DNA of 64,000 nucleotides from Dictyophora rubrovolvata. Lineage: Eukaryota; Basidiomycota; Agaricomycetes; Phallales; Phallaceae. Numbering within the stretch: the first letter of the stretch is position 1; the number at the start of each line of letters is the position of its first letter. Shown here in pieces: positions 33,934-48,204 of the stretch. The position numbers and the translations under genes were made by a program. The notes under the pieces are model-generated. The model saw only the letters and a program-made list of their open reading frames with translations, was not told the origin of the DNA and made no database searches. The DNA lies in assembly GCA_029959195.1 (NCBI GenBank), contig CP114124.1, positions 372,001 through 436,000 on the forward strand, given 5' to 3'.

Positions 33934-36900
33934 CCACCCCCCCCTTAAATGAGGTGTCGACCCAACACCTGTGCAATCCTTCCCAAGGTTAAGTTGGACG
34001 GCATTGGAAAAGGAGACCGTTGATAATACAAGGTGCATCAGGATGATCTTGATAGAAATCGCACAATAAATCAGGAGCTGCAAGGTCTTTCTTGGGAATC
34101 CACTGATTGTGCTCAGGACTATAACCCTCCCAACATACTTTGAACTCCAGCCAACATCTAACCACACGACTGTCCAGTACCTGTTCTACCATGTAGTGCT
34201 TGCCATCGTCTCAGATTTCGGGAGGCAGAGGCAGCAGAGAATGACGCCCAGGAATCAAGTTGTGAATGGCAGGATGTAATTTGACAACATGGAAAACCAG
34301 GTGGAGTCTCAACATTGACTTTGGTAGAATGAGACAGTACAAGTGAGAACTGACTTTGGTGGCAATTGGGAATGGTCCTAGAAAACGATGTGACAGCTTT
34401 GACGAAGGCCTCGTCATTTTGATATTGCTGGCATTGAGGTAAACCTTCTCTCCGGGCTTGTACTCTGGTGCAGGTACTTGTTTCTGATTATAGTACTTAG
34501 TCATGTCATCTTTCACTTTGATAATAGCAGAACGAGCTTCTTCGAGAGATGAGGACATCTGTTCTTTGAACTCGTTGACAGATTCAATCTTAGACTCTGC
34601 TAGACGAGGTTCGAAACCCATTTGCGGTTGGCAACCTGTATCGAGTTCAAAAGGCGTGGCTTGGGTTGCAGAATGCGTATGATTGTTGTACGCAAATTCG
34701 GCCATAGGGAGAAGGCAATCCCAGTCATCTTGGTGTTCTGAAGTGAAAACACGGAGGTATTGCTTGACTTCTGTGTTAGCTCATTCTGTCTGACCATTGG
34801 TCTGAGGATGGTATGCAGTGGAGGATGCAAGACATATACTGAGAAGACACAAGAGTTCCTTGGTGAAACGAGATACAAATTGCCGCCCTCAATCTGAGAT
34901 GATCTTCTCTGGTAGACCGTGAAGCTTCCAAACATGCTGGAGATAGAGCGAGGCTAGACCTGTAGCATCTACAGTGGTAAAAGTGGGAACGAAATGAACA
35001 CGTTTGGTGAGGGAGTCTATGACAGACAAAATCGCATTGTATCCGTTCGATTCTGGAAGTTCCACGATAAAATCGACTGAAATGAATTCCCAGAGTCTAA
35101 AAGGAGTCTCGGTGGGGTGTAACTCGCCGAAAGGAGCACATTGAGCGGGTTTAGTGCGCAAGCACGGGTCACAAGCTTCCATGTACCGCTGAATATACCT
35201 TGAGATCCCTGGCCACCAAAATGTCTGTGAAACCAACTCTAAGGTCTTGAAACGACCCAGATGACCACCAATTTTCATGTCATGATGACATTGAGTGATT
35301 TTGCATCGCAAATCGTCAACATTCGGGACATAGACCTTACCCCGATAGTAGATAATGTCTTGATCCTCTGCCCATTCGCCCGTGTGGACCAAGTTGCCAC
35401 CCAAGGCTCTGGGGGATTTGATGGCCTTAGAAATGCTATCCTCATGTTTACCTTCTCAATTCACGGAGCAAATTTGGCATAGGAACTCGTCCTCCTCTCT
35501 TAAGGCAGAATGTTCGTAATGCATTGATGGCGAACATTTTGGGGCGAATTAGCGTAATACCCTGATTATCATCTTTATTGGTGCCATGGTCTGCATGTCA
35601 CGAAAGGCCATTGGGTTTGCCCATTGATCTACCAGGTATATGCCATAAAGTGAAATTGAAGCGTGCGAGGTAAACTGACCAGCGAGCTTGACAACGATTT
35701 AAGGTACAAGCTGTCATAAAATATTCCAGATTCTTGTGATCCGTTCGAATATCAATAGGGTAACTTGCACCTTCCAAGAAATGATGCCATTCTTCTAATG
35801 CACAGATTATTGCCAGCATCTCCTTATCATGGATTTCGTAATTACATTCCACGGGACTTAACAATTTCGAAAAAAACGCGACTGGATGCCACTTATTATC
35901 CTCAGGTAGCAGTTGTGACAATACTGCACCTGATGCGAAGTCAGAGCTATCCACCTCAACACAATAAGGTTTCGAGGGATTGGGAATCAAGAAAACGGGA
36001 GCCGAAGTCATCGCATACTTGAGAGAATTGAAGGCTTGTTGACAAACGTCATTCCAAACGAATGGAGCATCCTTCTTCATCAAACTGAACATAGGATGAG
36101 CGATACAGGAGAAATCCTTGATAAAACGACAGTAAAAGTTTGCAAACCCTAAGAATGATTGTACTTCAATGACGTTCTTCGGTACTGGCCAATCCCTAAC
36201 CCCAGAGACCTTCGCAGGGTCCATCTCGACAGTGTTCTCAGAGATGATGAGACTGAGATACTCAATTTTAGTATGACAGAATTCACATTTCTCCACCTTG
36301 AGATAAAGCTTATGTTTACAAAGTCTCTCCAAAACACGATGCGTGATGCGGTCATGTTCCTCTCGTGTTCTTGTGTAGATGAGGATATCGTCAATGTATA
36401 CTGCAACAACACCTTCAGTGATCATGTCCTTGAAGATCTTGTTCATCATTGTCTGAAAGGTTGCTGGGCTATTAGTGAGACTGAAAAACATAACAAGGGG
36501 TTCGAATAACCCATGATTCGTATGAAATGCGGCCTTCCACTCATCACCTCCCTTAATACGTACATTGTTGTACCCCCATTGGACATCCAGTTTAGTGAAA
36601 TATTTCGCTCCCTATAATTTGTTGATGAGTTCGGGAATTAGAGGCAGTGGATACCAGTTTTTAATTGTCATTGTGTTGAGAGCATGGTAATCTTGAATAA
36701 GACGGAGCGAGCCATCTTTCTTCTTGATAAAGAACACTGGGGATGCCATGGGAGACTTCGAGGGGCAAATACGGCCAGAACAGAGATTCTCTTCTAAAAA
36801 GATATCCAGCTCTTTCTGCTCATTCGGTGAGAGAGGGTAGATTTTGCAGAACTTAGGGTCTGAATCTGGCAGCAGCTCTATTGGATGGTCCCACTTCTTA

Positions 36901-39267
36901 GGAGCGGGAAGCAAGTCGAAAGCCTCCTTAGTGAAAACGTCCTCGAAATCGTAGAACTGTTCAGGAATGATATCGCAAAAGCCCTTTTTGGTGGGAGTTC
37001 CGGCATTGTTGGTATAAGCCTGGGTGCGTCTTTGAGAAATGGTTTCAGCAGCCCCGATACGGTGGCCAGAAGAGCCTTCCGGGTTTAACAAGACTGCAAA
37101 AAGGCAGTCACCCTGTTCTCTGGATTGAACTCATCCTCAAGGTCAATCAGATCAGCCATATCTGGATCATCCGATTCAGTCTCATCGAGCTGTACCAAAT
37201 GCGACCTATGAATGGTATGCATAAAACGACGAGATCCCTTCCCAGGTAGTGGTGGTGGGACATAGGATCTACGCTCTGGATTGCAGTGCGTGAGTTCAAC
37301 CTCTCCTGTGGTGTAGTCAATGACAGGATTATGGGCCCTGAACCACAGTAGACCAAGGAGAATGAGATACTTCCCAGGTGTGGTGATGGCAAATAGAACA
37401 CGTTCCGAATGGGTTTGGTATCGCATAACAAGCTTCACGACATGGGTAATGCTCTCTGCTATGTTGGGAGTGCCATCAACATTGAAAACAGGGATTGGTT
37501 TTGGAAGTTGAATCATGGGGAGTTGATATCTCTCTACAAAGTCTCGGTCCAGGAACATACCACTTGCATCCGTATCAAGCATTGCTTTTGTGGAGAGGAC
37601 ATCACCTGTGTCGACACTTTGCAGTTCCACAGCAATCTTGAGCTGTTGTGTGCCAGCAGTGGCCACGAGTCAATATTCGTGAGGAAGCTTACTGTGTTTA
37701 CCAAGTGACAAACGTGAAGGCAGGGAGAACGAAGTTTTTGGTGGAGTTGGAGGAGGTGTTTCGGGGGATGCATCAGAAGTAATAGATTCAGAACCAGATG
37801 TCTCATTGCACTCATTGTCTATGTACAATATATCAAATCTATTATGCATCGGCAATGAGGGAGCATCCCTTACTTGTTGCCATTCTGAAAATCCTCCACG
37901 TTAGGGATCACAGTAGCCTCGTTTTCCACCTCGACATTTTCCATGTGAGTTTAAATCTCGAGGGTGTCTTGTTGGGCAAAACATTGCTCAAGGATCTCAT
38001 CAATTTTGTCAGTTTGCATGTAACAAACATCGAAGGCACAAGGACATTCACAAGCCATGTGCCCAATTTGTCCACAACAAAAACAACAAGATGTCTCATT
38101 CTGAACTCGGCGACGAGTTGCATCAACATCTATCACGTCATTTTGAGGTTGAACAACGGGAGCTGCAGGAGTCAAAAATGAGGGTCTTGCGGGGGCAGGT
38201 TGGTTCACAGAAACGGGGGATCAAGGTGGCGGAAAAGGAGGTGGTGCATACATAGGGGTTGTTACTGTTCATTGAAGAGGCGGGAAAATGTTAGGCCTAA
38301 TTCATGTCATAGGTACTGACATTAATGGAGTGGTTGAGGGTCGCGCAGAACATTTCGCAGCATTGAACGTGTTATGTGTGCAATGAGCTTGGTCGAAGAG
38401 GTGTGAGGCTTTGATCCAGCCCTCAGCATCGGCATAGTCAGGTCTGTTTATCATGGTCCCCACTTGCACGTGGATGTCGTGGTTGAGACCCGATCGATAA
38501 TACGTTGTAATGGTGAGACCATCCTTAGCTGTGAAACCGGCTCATTCTATGATAATACGAAACGTGTCAGTGTAATCGTCCACAGTGCGACCTCCTTGAG
38601 CATAACGACCTGATTGGAGGAGATTCAGGGTGTCTTCCGCCTCGGTGATGGGGAAGAACTCAGATTGAAAACAAAGTTGAAATTTGTCCCAGGTTTTGAA
38701 AGGGCAAACTCCTTTGCTGTACTGGGCATGAAGGTTTTCCGCGAACACACCAGCACAACCTATATTCATGTATGACAACACCCATAGGATCTTGGTATCA
38801 AGATTGGCAAAGTCTCCACCACAAACACTCATATAGGGAGTGACCGAGTTTCAGAAAGAACAACCGCTTTTGTGATCTCCATCAAAGGCTACAGGAACAG
38901 AGGGATGAGTGTTGCAAGAGGATTTCATATTGCTCATTGGGTTTGAGGCTGGGGCCTCGGGAATAGAAGGAGACGGATTAGGAGGAGCAGCAGCAGAAGC
39001 CTGAGTTTCAAGAAGATGAGAGAAGTGAGCAATGAACTGATTAAGAGTTGCACTCTGTGTTGCAAGACCTTCTTCAATCGCAGTCAGTCGCTGTCCCTGT
39101 TCTTGAACAGCTTGATCTAGATCCATGATTAGAGAAAACATAACGTGAAAGACAGAGGAGTCATTTTATAGACGAAGATGTCGGGAAAAGGCGATGCAAT
39201 GTCGAAGGCAAGTTTCTGAGAAAGACGTCGATAGAACAACCAGTCCGAGGTAGGAAGCTTTTTCTAC

Positions 39268-39628
39268 TGTTAGGGCAACTCAGGGCACACACCTAGAGGA
39301 GGGAAAACCTAAGATCTATTCATGGAAAGCAACTAGCTACTCACCTAGAGGAGGGAAAACCTAAGAGAAAAAGCTTAGGGATCCTCCTCTAGGGAAAATG
39401 ACTATATATCTATGAGTACAGGTGCTTGGTTGATCCCCATGGGATCCACAGTGATAACAAATGAAAACAAGAATTCGGCCGAAGACCAAATTCGAGAGAA
39501 TGAGTTAAAAACGAGAAATAGTCAGGAATATGAGAAAGTGAGAAAAGATGGAATAAACACAGAAAGAGCATGAATATGGGAGAACAGGAAAACGGGAAAA
39601 TGGAAAGTATCACTAGCATACCGTGACA
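39268..39628 (-). repeat. LTR-A family, full-length copy
   Basis: TGTTAGGGCAACTCAGGGC at 39268 to CTAGCATACCGTGACA at 39628, with both right hairpin arms (about 39290-39365). It has the same orientation as the copy at 32366, on the other side of the Gypsy element. The flanks TCTAC/GTAGC give no target duplication. Confidence 0.75.
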
Positions 39629-39756
39629 GTAGCCCTAGAGGAGGGATCCCTAAGTTTGTTCTCTTAGGATCCCCTCCCTCTAGGTGAGTTAGTATTTCTA
39701 CAAAATATATTTTACTTAGGATCCCCTCCCTCTAGTCTGAGTGAGTAGCCCTGACA
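39629..39756 (+). repeat. LTR-B family, terminal fragment
   Basis: Directly after LTR-A: GTAGCCCTAGAGGAGGGATCC, then the two right-arm units and the end AGTAGCCCTGACA. Only the last 128 bp of the LTR-B family are present, so LTR-A joined or replaced its beginning. Confidence 0.7.
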
Positions 39757-39789
39757 GGTTCCCTATATAAACTCAGGACTTAGCTATGT

Positions 39790-39983
39790 TGTCAGAGTAT
39801 GCTAGTTCATCTGTTCCATTTTTGATCACTTCCTTGAACTTTGAAGTCTTGAAGTTCAAATCATTTCATCATTCCAAACCATCTCTCTTATTTCCATTCA
39901 CTCTTTATTTCCTTTGTTTGATCTTCAATCGAACTCTCAAATCACTTCCTTCCTCTAGGTGTGTGCCCTGAGTCACCCTAACA
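39790..39983 (+). mobile_element. Short LTR-type insertion, 194 bp, with exact target duplication
   Basis: TGTCAGAGTATGCTAG at the start resembles LTR-B, and CTCTAGGTGTGTGCCCTGAG...CCCTAACA at the end resembles LTR-A. The 5-bp sequence TATGT is repeated exactly on both sides (39785-39789 and 39984-39988), which proves a clean insertion with TG...CA ends. It is a solo LTR of a third, shorter subfamily. Confidence 0.8.
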
Positions 39984-40018
39984 TATGTTTTGTCGGCTGT
40001 ATCACCCCTACTTAGTAG

Positions 40019-40135
40019 TGATAGTAGTAGTAGTAATAGTAGTAATAGTAATAGTAATAATAGTAGTAATAGTAATAGTAATGAATGTTAGTAGTAGTAA
40101 CCATTAGTAGTCTTGTAGTATAATCAGTAGTACTT
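40019..40135. repeat. AGT/AAT-type microsatellite
   Basis: A run of AGTAGTAAT, TAGTAGTAG and AATAGTAAT units with few interruptions. No spacer structure. Confidence 0.9.
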
Positions 40136-41270
40136 CATTCCTGTATACTATATACATTCAATATACTATTTTGAAGACTACTCTCTAACTTGTGATCTTA
40201 ATGACGAAAAAGTCCCCCCCCCAAAAAAAAAGAACAGGCATTTAATTTTTATAGATTTTGAATAAAAAACTCCTGACTCAATTAATAAACACGGCTGCAG
40301 GTTTGTCGTAGCCTTGAATTCATTATAATGCATTATAGACTGCCTCGGCATCTGACAGCCTTATTAGGTTTATAATCCTAAATAAACTAATTTCGATTTT
40401 TGCGACACTACACGGCTACAAGCGCTATGTAGCCTATGTAGCCCGACGTAGAACGAGCTTTTTTCTGATGGCCTTACTGGCAGCAGCGCTGCTTCTGAGT
40501 GCCATATACGGTAAGAGCTATTATATCCCCGTATGATTATATCCCCGTATGAACGCCATGCCATACCACTACCAGTAACAATCGTGAGGGCTACATTTAA
40601 TTGGCACCATCCGCCGGGTTGAGATCAGCACTTGAGTCTGGGCCGCTTCAGCAGTTGGCAGACGATTCTGCAATTACCACGGCTAAATGAGATTGCTCGC
40701 TTTGAGCCGAATTCGCATTTCATTGGTACTCCACGGAGACGCAAAGTCGTCACCGATCGCCACCGACAGCGCTGGAAACTTCTTCTGGCCATGACAAACG
40801 TGCTACTCCGGGGGGTTATGATCTTTAATCGCGTCAAGTATCTGGCCAAGTTCCATACTCACGCTGCAGATGTAATTCTCAAGTTCACGAGATACAATTC
40901 CGAGCTCGGTTATATATATATATATATGAAGATTCGTTGAAATGACTGCAGAGATCATCTATTTTTAGGCAATTAGCGGACTCTGAAAATTATCACTGAG
41001 TCGCCTCCCCGTCGTTTCAGACATCGTCCTTGTCCCTTTTTCTCCTTCTTCAATAGCTGTCTTTTCCTTTTCCTCCCCAACCGACTTCCCGCATCTCCTT
41101 TCTTCCGACCCTCCTTACTTTCCATCCTCCGCTCAATTTTTTCAGGCTCAATAAATTAGTCCCAGCCTCTTTGTTTACATTATTCTCTTCCTCACGGCGT
41201 AGGGCTATTCCTCTTCTTTGTTTTATTCTGGCGTAAATATACCATCTCGCTTTCTCATTCGATTCCAAAA
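40136..41270. other. Intergenic region and 5' region of the first kinase gene
   Basis: No gene supported. 40310-40560 has repeated TATGTAGCC words similar in style to 8110-8290 and may be a decayed short transposon. 40600-40900 has higher GC and an open frame on each strand but no family. 40908-40926 is a TA run. From about 40990 to 41270 pyrimidine-rich tracts (CCTTTTTCTCCTTCTTC) precede the kinase ATG, typical of a fungal promoter/5' UTR. Confidence 0.45.
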
Positions 41271-43050
<1,780 letters not shown>

Positions 43051-43503
43051 CGGAGGTCTCTTCTAGTCTCGTACCGGTTCTCACTGGTATCTCAGCGTCA
43101 CGCAACCTTTTCGTCCTCCTTTTTTCCCATTCTTGTAAAACGGAAACCGTTTTTTGTCGTGGTGTACGGCATACTCTCTTACTCTCGTTCATTACATGGC
43201 ATGTTATGACTTTTTTTTCTTTCTCCTTGATACCTCCTGTCATGCATATATCTCCGACACTTTATACTAGTCAATCTGTGGTCTGCTCATAATAGCATTA
43301 ATTCATTTCCCTCCCACATTCATTTCTTTTCTGTCGTATCCATACTAAGCTGCAACTCCTTTTTCATCGTTCGCTATGATGTTTTTTTTTTCTTTCTTTG
43401 TTTTGTTTGTGTTGCACTTGTGGTTATTGTTGTCTATAGCCCTCTTTTTCTTTTTTTCTTGTGATCTTCGTCGGGAATAAATAAAAACGGCTTGCACGAA
43501 ATC
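43051..43503. other. Convergent 3' region between kinase and methyltransferase genes
   Basis: T-rich 3' UTR-like sequence with no gene; TTTTTTTTT runs at about 43380 and AATAAATAAAAAC at about 43478 could serve as polyadenylation signals for the kinase transcript. Confidence 0.5.
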
Positions 43504-44394
43504 TCATGCTACATATGCAGGATCCCATTTGATGACCATCCATACGACCCATTGCCTGCGGTCGGCTTCACTTTCGCCGATGCGTTGGGCAGCCCAGCTC
43601 CTGTCATTGAACATGGAGTTTGACGATAGGGACATTCCTTCGTCTGGCTGGTTGAAAGAACTCATGCCTGTGAAGCGTTCCGTGATAGATTCAAGATGAA
43701 ATGCAAATCGAGTGAGTTTGTGGATAAAGCTTTCAATAGTCCAACGGCCTGTATGCAGTCCAGCAGCTATATACACACGAGCATCTGGCGACTTCTTTAG
43801 TGTCATTTGGAGGGTCTGGCAGAATGGTATGTGGGATTCTGAATTCCAAATTGTATCTGCGGCAATGATAGTGTCGAATGAATTAAACCCGAGGCCAGCG
43901 ATGGTGTTATTATCACCCCAGACGTGGCCGACAACTCTGATACATGTAGGGGGGATATTATTTCGCGCGATATTTTGGTGAAGACAGGCTATGATCGACG
44001 GATCGGGATAATCGCTCAATGTCACCCTCCGAGCAATATCATCACTGAAATGGCTGCAGAGCCTTTTGGCGAGAACGATGCCAGGCATGCCAGATCCCGC
44101 GCCCAGTTCCAATGTCTCCTCTGTTCCTGTCTCCCTCCTCGGGCTCGTCGCTGCCATAGTGTGTGCCCTGTGGATGACTTCGTCAATGTGGTCTGCAAGG
44201 AACAGAGAGGCGATCCATATCGATGCTGCATGCAGTGCCCAGTTTGCGGATTCCGGCTCCGGCGACTCGAAGGTGCATCCTGATCGCTTGTGGACGAAAA
44301 CATTTCCCCAGAAAGTTACAGGCATATATGCATATAGAGATTGGAGAGAACTACCCAAGATGTCTTCCGCTTCCACGTCTGTTGCCATCACCAT
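43504..44394 (-). CDS. Family-16 (Nnt1/Efm7-like) SAM-dependent methyltransferase
   Basis: Single-exon gene of 296 aa (ATG at 44394; an in-frame ATG two codons later is equally possible). An N-terminal tryptophan-bearing stretch (MPVTFWGNVFVHKR, ANWALHAASIWIASLFLADHID) is followed by SAM-binding motif I LELGAGSGMPGIVLA at about residues 96-110. Then come VTLSDYPDPSIIACL (acidic motif II), GHVWGD, and FDTIIAADTIWNSESH (post-motif). This order and the DTIWN block match the Methyltransf_16 family of protein lysine and N-terminal methyltransferases, whose fungal members methylate translation factors; the substrate here is not shown by sequence. It lies between the two YANK kinases on the opposite strand. 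Confidence 0.8.
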   Translation of the reverse strand: MVMATDVEAEDILGSSLQSLYAYMPVTFWGNVFVHKRSGCTFESPEPESANWALHAASIWIASLFLADHIDEVIHRAHTMAATSPRRETGTEETLELGAGSGMPGIVLAKRLCSHFSDDIARRVTLSDYPDPSIIACLHQNIARNNIPPTCIRVVGHVWGDNNTIAGLGFNSFDTIIAADTIWNSESHIPFCQTLQMTLKKSPDARVYIAAGLHTGRWTIESFIHKLTRFAFHLESITERFTGMSSFNQPDEGMSLSSNSMFNDRSWAAQRIGESEADRRQWVVWMVIKWDPAYVA

Positions 44395-44805
44395 CCAAGT
44401 TTGCGCGGGCGGAATCTAGGATATTATATACTCAGTGTTCAGTTACTAGTTACTAGTCGTTTGTATGAATAGACGCACGCGAAAAATCAATTTTATTATA
44501 TTTTGGCGGTTCCTTGGATCATTCACCATCATCCGCATCATCATTCACCGGCTAGTACTTATTAGGGACTTTTTATTATATATTTAAAGAACTCTGGTCC
44601 CTCCTTGCCTTGGGAAGTTCCCAGCAAAGTTCTCAGTACTAGTTTTTGGCTCGTCTCACTTCACTTCTCCTCATGTCGCCGTCTGTTCCGTCCATCATCT
44701 AGTAAATGTCCCCCGTCTCTCTGATCCAAAACAGTCCCTTTCTCAGCTGTTTTGAATAGATCTTTATAATTTATTTTATCCATAGCACAATTGTTTTTTT
44801 TCTCC
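44395..44805. promoter_or_regulatory. Divergent intergenic region, methyltransferase and second kinase
   Basis: 411 bp between the two start codons, with direct TACTAGT words near 44450 and a TATATTTAAA stretch near 44578. Probably holds both promoters; no specific site could be assigned. Confidence 0.5.
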
Positions 44806-46677
44806 ATGGGAGCTTTCCTGTGCCGGGCCGAAGTAGGTTCGTTCATTTTGGTGCACCATGCCCCTGTGAACAACTCGTTTTTTCTTCTTCCAAGCCAGTT
44901 AATTTCGATAGTGAGGTCGATCTGTTCCACTTTGTTCTCCTTCGCGTAGTGGGAAAGGGTGCTTTTGGTAGGGTGAGTTGTTCTCTCTTCCCCGCCCCGC
45001 TCCAGGCGACCGGTAATTACCCCCTCATGCTTACATATAATCTCGTCGATCATTTCCTCAAGGTCCGAATCGTACAACACAAGCAAACTAAAGAGCTTTA
45101 CGCTCTCAAGTATATTGACAAGTCCCGCTGCTCCAAGATGAAGGCAGTGTCCAATATCATTCAAGAACGTCGTCTGCTGGAAGATGTTCGTGAATCGTCC
45201 CGTTGCCACAGCATACGCGTATTGTGTTGTTCAATGCTCACTTTTAATTTCGAAACAGGTAGACCATCCTTTCGTTGTTAACATGCGCTACGCCTTCCAA
45301 GACGACGAAAACTGTTTCTTCGTTCTCGACCTCATGCTCGGTGGTGATTTGCGGTGTACGTGTGACTTGTGTCTAATCACTTACTTTTGGAGCTACCATA
45401 GAATCTAAATTGATTTCCTTCTTTCATTCAGTCCACCTGGACCGATTGAAGGTCCTTCCTGAAGAGACCATTCAGTTATATGTTGCCGAGATTGCCAGTG
45501 GCCTGTCCTATCTCCACCACAAGAAAATTGTCCATCGTGACATCAAGCCCGATAATATTCTCCTAGACGCGAAAGGTCACGCCCACATAACCGACTTCAA
45601 CGTTGCCGTTTATCACCCCGCAGACAGATTGTTATCAAATGTTGCAGGAAGCAAAGCATACATGGGTATTATTATTTTTTTGTTAAGTATATGTGCAAGC
45701 AGGGTTCAATTTTGATCATTCAGCACCTGAGATCTTACTGCGAAAGGGATATACATATGGCGTTGATTGGTGGTCTCTAGGTGTTATGGTGTTCGAGTTA
45801 GCATTCGGTCGTCGACCCTTCCATGGCAGGAAAAGTGGCGACCTCACGCATTCCATCTGCCATGGTACACTCAAGTTTCCACATGACGCTGAGAACAAGT
45901 TCTCCGTTGACGGTTTAGTAGCACTCAGGGAGGTTAGTTGTTTTTCTTTTCTTCGCCTATTTTCAATTCAAGCTTCTTTCTGTTGTTTGCGAATTCTTAG
46001 TTCTTGGAGCGTGATCCAAAACATCGTGTTGGCTGTCGTGTCGATAGATCTCGTGAGCTCGACGAGATCAAGAAATTAGCATGGCTGAAATCCATAGATT
46101 GGGAAAAACTTGAGACGAAAGAGATAGTACCGTCATTGGTTCCAGACGTAGGCTTCCCTCGCCCGCTGTCAGCTGTGATGATGGTCTTGATGGAATGTCA
46201 TTATATAGGCAAATCGACCCAATTACGATCTGTCTCATGAGTTAGAAGAATTGCTACTGGAAGATCACCCCTTGAAAAAGAAAAAGCGAAAGGCTAATCG
46301 TGATTTCAGCCGTCTGCGTCCAGAATATCGGATCCTAGAAGAACAGTACGTTTTTCATTCAAAAAGCTAGTAGTTCTAAGGAGCAGTCTCATCTTGCTTC
46401 AACAAGATTCGCTAATTATAATTTCCAACATTCTAAACGAAGAACCTATTACCCGGTTAATGAACAGCTCGTGTCTCGTGTTACATCTGCTTCGTCTGAT
46501 GATGTTGAAGATTCACGACCACCTACCCCCGGACCCTATCTCGATGGGGACAGATACATGTCTGGTAATAGATTGCCCGTTTCTGGCGAACCGAGTAGTA
46601 GCATCCCATTACATGACGAATCGAAAGTACCACTTCCAAATTTTATCCATGTCGCGAAGTCAGCGAACCTGGTATGA
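44806..46677 (+). CDS. STK32/YANK-type AGC serine/threonine kinase, copy 2
   Basis: Paralogue of the kinase at 41271 with the same exon layout. MGAFLCRAE (Gly-2 and Cys for lipidation) joins by splicing to PVNFDSEVDLFHFVLLRVVGKGAFGR. Motifs: [43 protein letters not shown] (DFN), GSKAYM/APEIL, WWSLGVMVFEL, RVGCRV. After the domain the conserved ELEELLLEDHPLKKKKRK and RLRPEYRILEEQ follow, then a divergent Ser/Pro-rich tail ending at 46675-46677. The start was chosen by analogy with copy 1; a larger frame beginning at 44820 reads through the first intron and is not the gene. Identity over the kinase core is high, so this is a duplication that predates tail divergence. Confidence 0.9.
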
Positions 46678-46998
46678 CTTTTTGGTTGCCACTCTCCTTG
46701 GTTTCTTTCTCTTGCTCCTTTACTATTACATGCTGTACGCTATGAAAGCTCTTTTCCAGCGGAAAATTCATTTCAAGAAGTTATTTTTTGCTAGATTCGC
46801 ATTTTTCGTCTTCTATATATTATTGATATGTACATGATTGAGATAAATCCACACTGGTCTGGTTGGTCTGGTAATAAAAGAGGGACAATGTTACAATGCA
46901 CAACAGGAACTGGATTGGACATAATAAATCTCGAGTCATCACGACCATGGCTACCATTCAAATTCTCTGGAAAATCGCGTGTTTGAGTAGAAGACACA

Positions 46999-48204
46999 TT
47001 AAGTAGAAGATTTATTTCCGTACCCTGTACACTTTGCAAACAAGTAGTCTTTCCCGTTGATATGAACCATCCCATCTTTTAGAACGCATTTCCACTTGTT
47101 TTTTACCCTTGCAACCTAAACAAGTAAAATGAGAAACTACTTCTTTGTTGGGGGAGCTGAGGAAAACTCGGACCTTATCATATGTACAAAACACAATATC
47201 TTGATCAGGTCCACCAGTTTCTGTTTCTTCGGCACCCTCACCTTCTGATTCCGAGTCGTCCAAATCCGAATTAATTTCTTCCGAGGCACCTGTGGCTCTC
47301 GGCTGGGATGACCCCGGCATTCCCGCGCCTGGAGGAGGGGTATTGGAAGAATTTGAAGATGTTGATGCTGCACCATCAAATTGGGGGATCCTGGACATGT
47401 CGCCTCGATGAGAAGGTTCTAGTGAGCGGCTCCATGGAGGTGCGCCACCCGAACGTCGAGGGACTGGCTGAGATTGCTGAGTTGCTGCTGTGGGCTGCGA
47501 TGGGAGGGCTTGAGGCTGAGGGGAATAATGAGGAGCGGGAGGCGGGGGAGGTCTCTGCGGCTGGAATTGAAGGACAGATTCACTTCCAGAAGGTTGACCA
47601 GGGTGTGTCGGTGGATGTGGGTGGAGAGGGTGGGGAAGAACATATGTCGTTTGAAGATGCATGGCTTGACCTGGTTGGGGAGGCACGTACCGGGGTGGCT
47701 CCCCGGATTCTGTTTTGACGGAAATTGGAGGAAGTGGACCATTGTTCTGATATTGATTGTGTGCCGATGGGGGCGGAAAATGAGATGGGTGAGGATAGTG
47801 GGAAGGATGCGGTGGCGGTGGCGGTGGTGGAAAAGAGGCTGGCAATGATGGAATCGAAGGCTGCGATGTGGAGGCAAGGTCGTTTGCGTTGGAATTCTGC
47901 CTTGGATCAGTCTCGAATTCAGCCACTTTAGAAGAAATTATTTTCGATTCCCAACGCTAATAGAACCACAAATTAAATACGAATTGGAGGAAATGGTAAA
48001 TTGGCTCACAGTCTGAAGATCCGCAAGAACGTCTTCCGAAACGCCGTATTCATCAAATTCAGACCTGATGTTGTTGATCACGTCGTCAATGACTGATCGA
48101 TACGTCGAGGGCTAGTGTAAAGGAACATTTTTTTTTGTAAATAAGACGAACAAATTCGTTACTTGGGCGGTTTACGGGGTGCTCACCACAATTTTGTTCG
48201 ACAT
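46999..48204 (-). CDS. toa1: TFIIA large subunit (alpha/beta, Toa1)
   Basis: General transcription factor IIA large subunit, which binds TBP at promoters together with Toa2. Exon 1 is tiny (MSNKIV, ATG at 48204). Exon 2 reads STYRSVIDDVINNIRSEFDEYGVSEDVLADLQ, the N-terminal four-helix-bundle segment, and exon 3 begins RWESKIISSKVAEF. A long Pro/Gln/Ser-rich linker follows, then an acidic block (INSDLDDSESEGEGAEETE), then DIVFCTYDK spliced to VARVKNKWKCVLKDGMVHINGKDYLFAKCTG, the C-terminal beta-barrel that contacts TBP and DNA. Stop at 46999-47001. Four exons, all junctions consistent. Head-to-head with the Swa2-like gene, 226 bp apart. Confidence 0.93.

Larger units (their letters stand above)
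32786..39267 (-). mobile_element. Gypsy (Ty3) chromovirus LTR retrotransposon fossil
   Basis: Minus strand. Recognisable parts from 39141 downwards: gag, a zinc knuckle (CFCCGQIGHMACECP), aspartic protease region, reverse transcriptase, RNase H, integrase zinc-binding and core regions, and a chromodomain (KVCWEGYSPEHNQWIP). A polypurine tract follows beside the 3' LTR (32786-33933). The 5' LTR and primer-binding site are missing: the left end of the internal region stops at 39267 against an LTR-A copy. The element is broken in roughly six to ten places across its reading frames. It is the youngest of the three Gypsy fossils judging from retained CpG, but it cannot be dated without the second LTR. 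Confidence 0.9.

Noticed and set aside
40019-40135. Possible CRISPR-like or tandem array
   Set aside because: It is a simple AGT/AAT microsatellite without spacers, in a eukaryotic genome.
47308-47848. Plus-strand open frames opposite the TFIIA linker
   Set aside because: They are shadows of the Pro/Gln-rich, GC-biased linker coding on the minus strand; no family, no codon plausibility.
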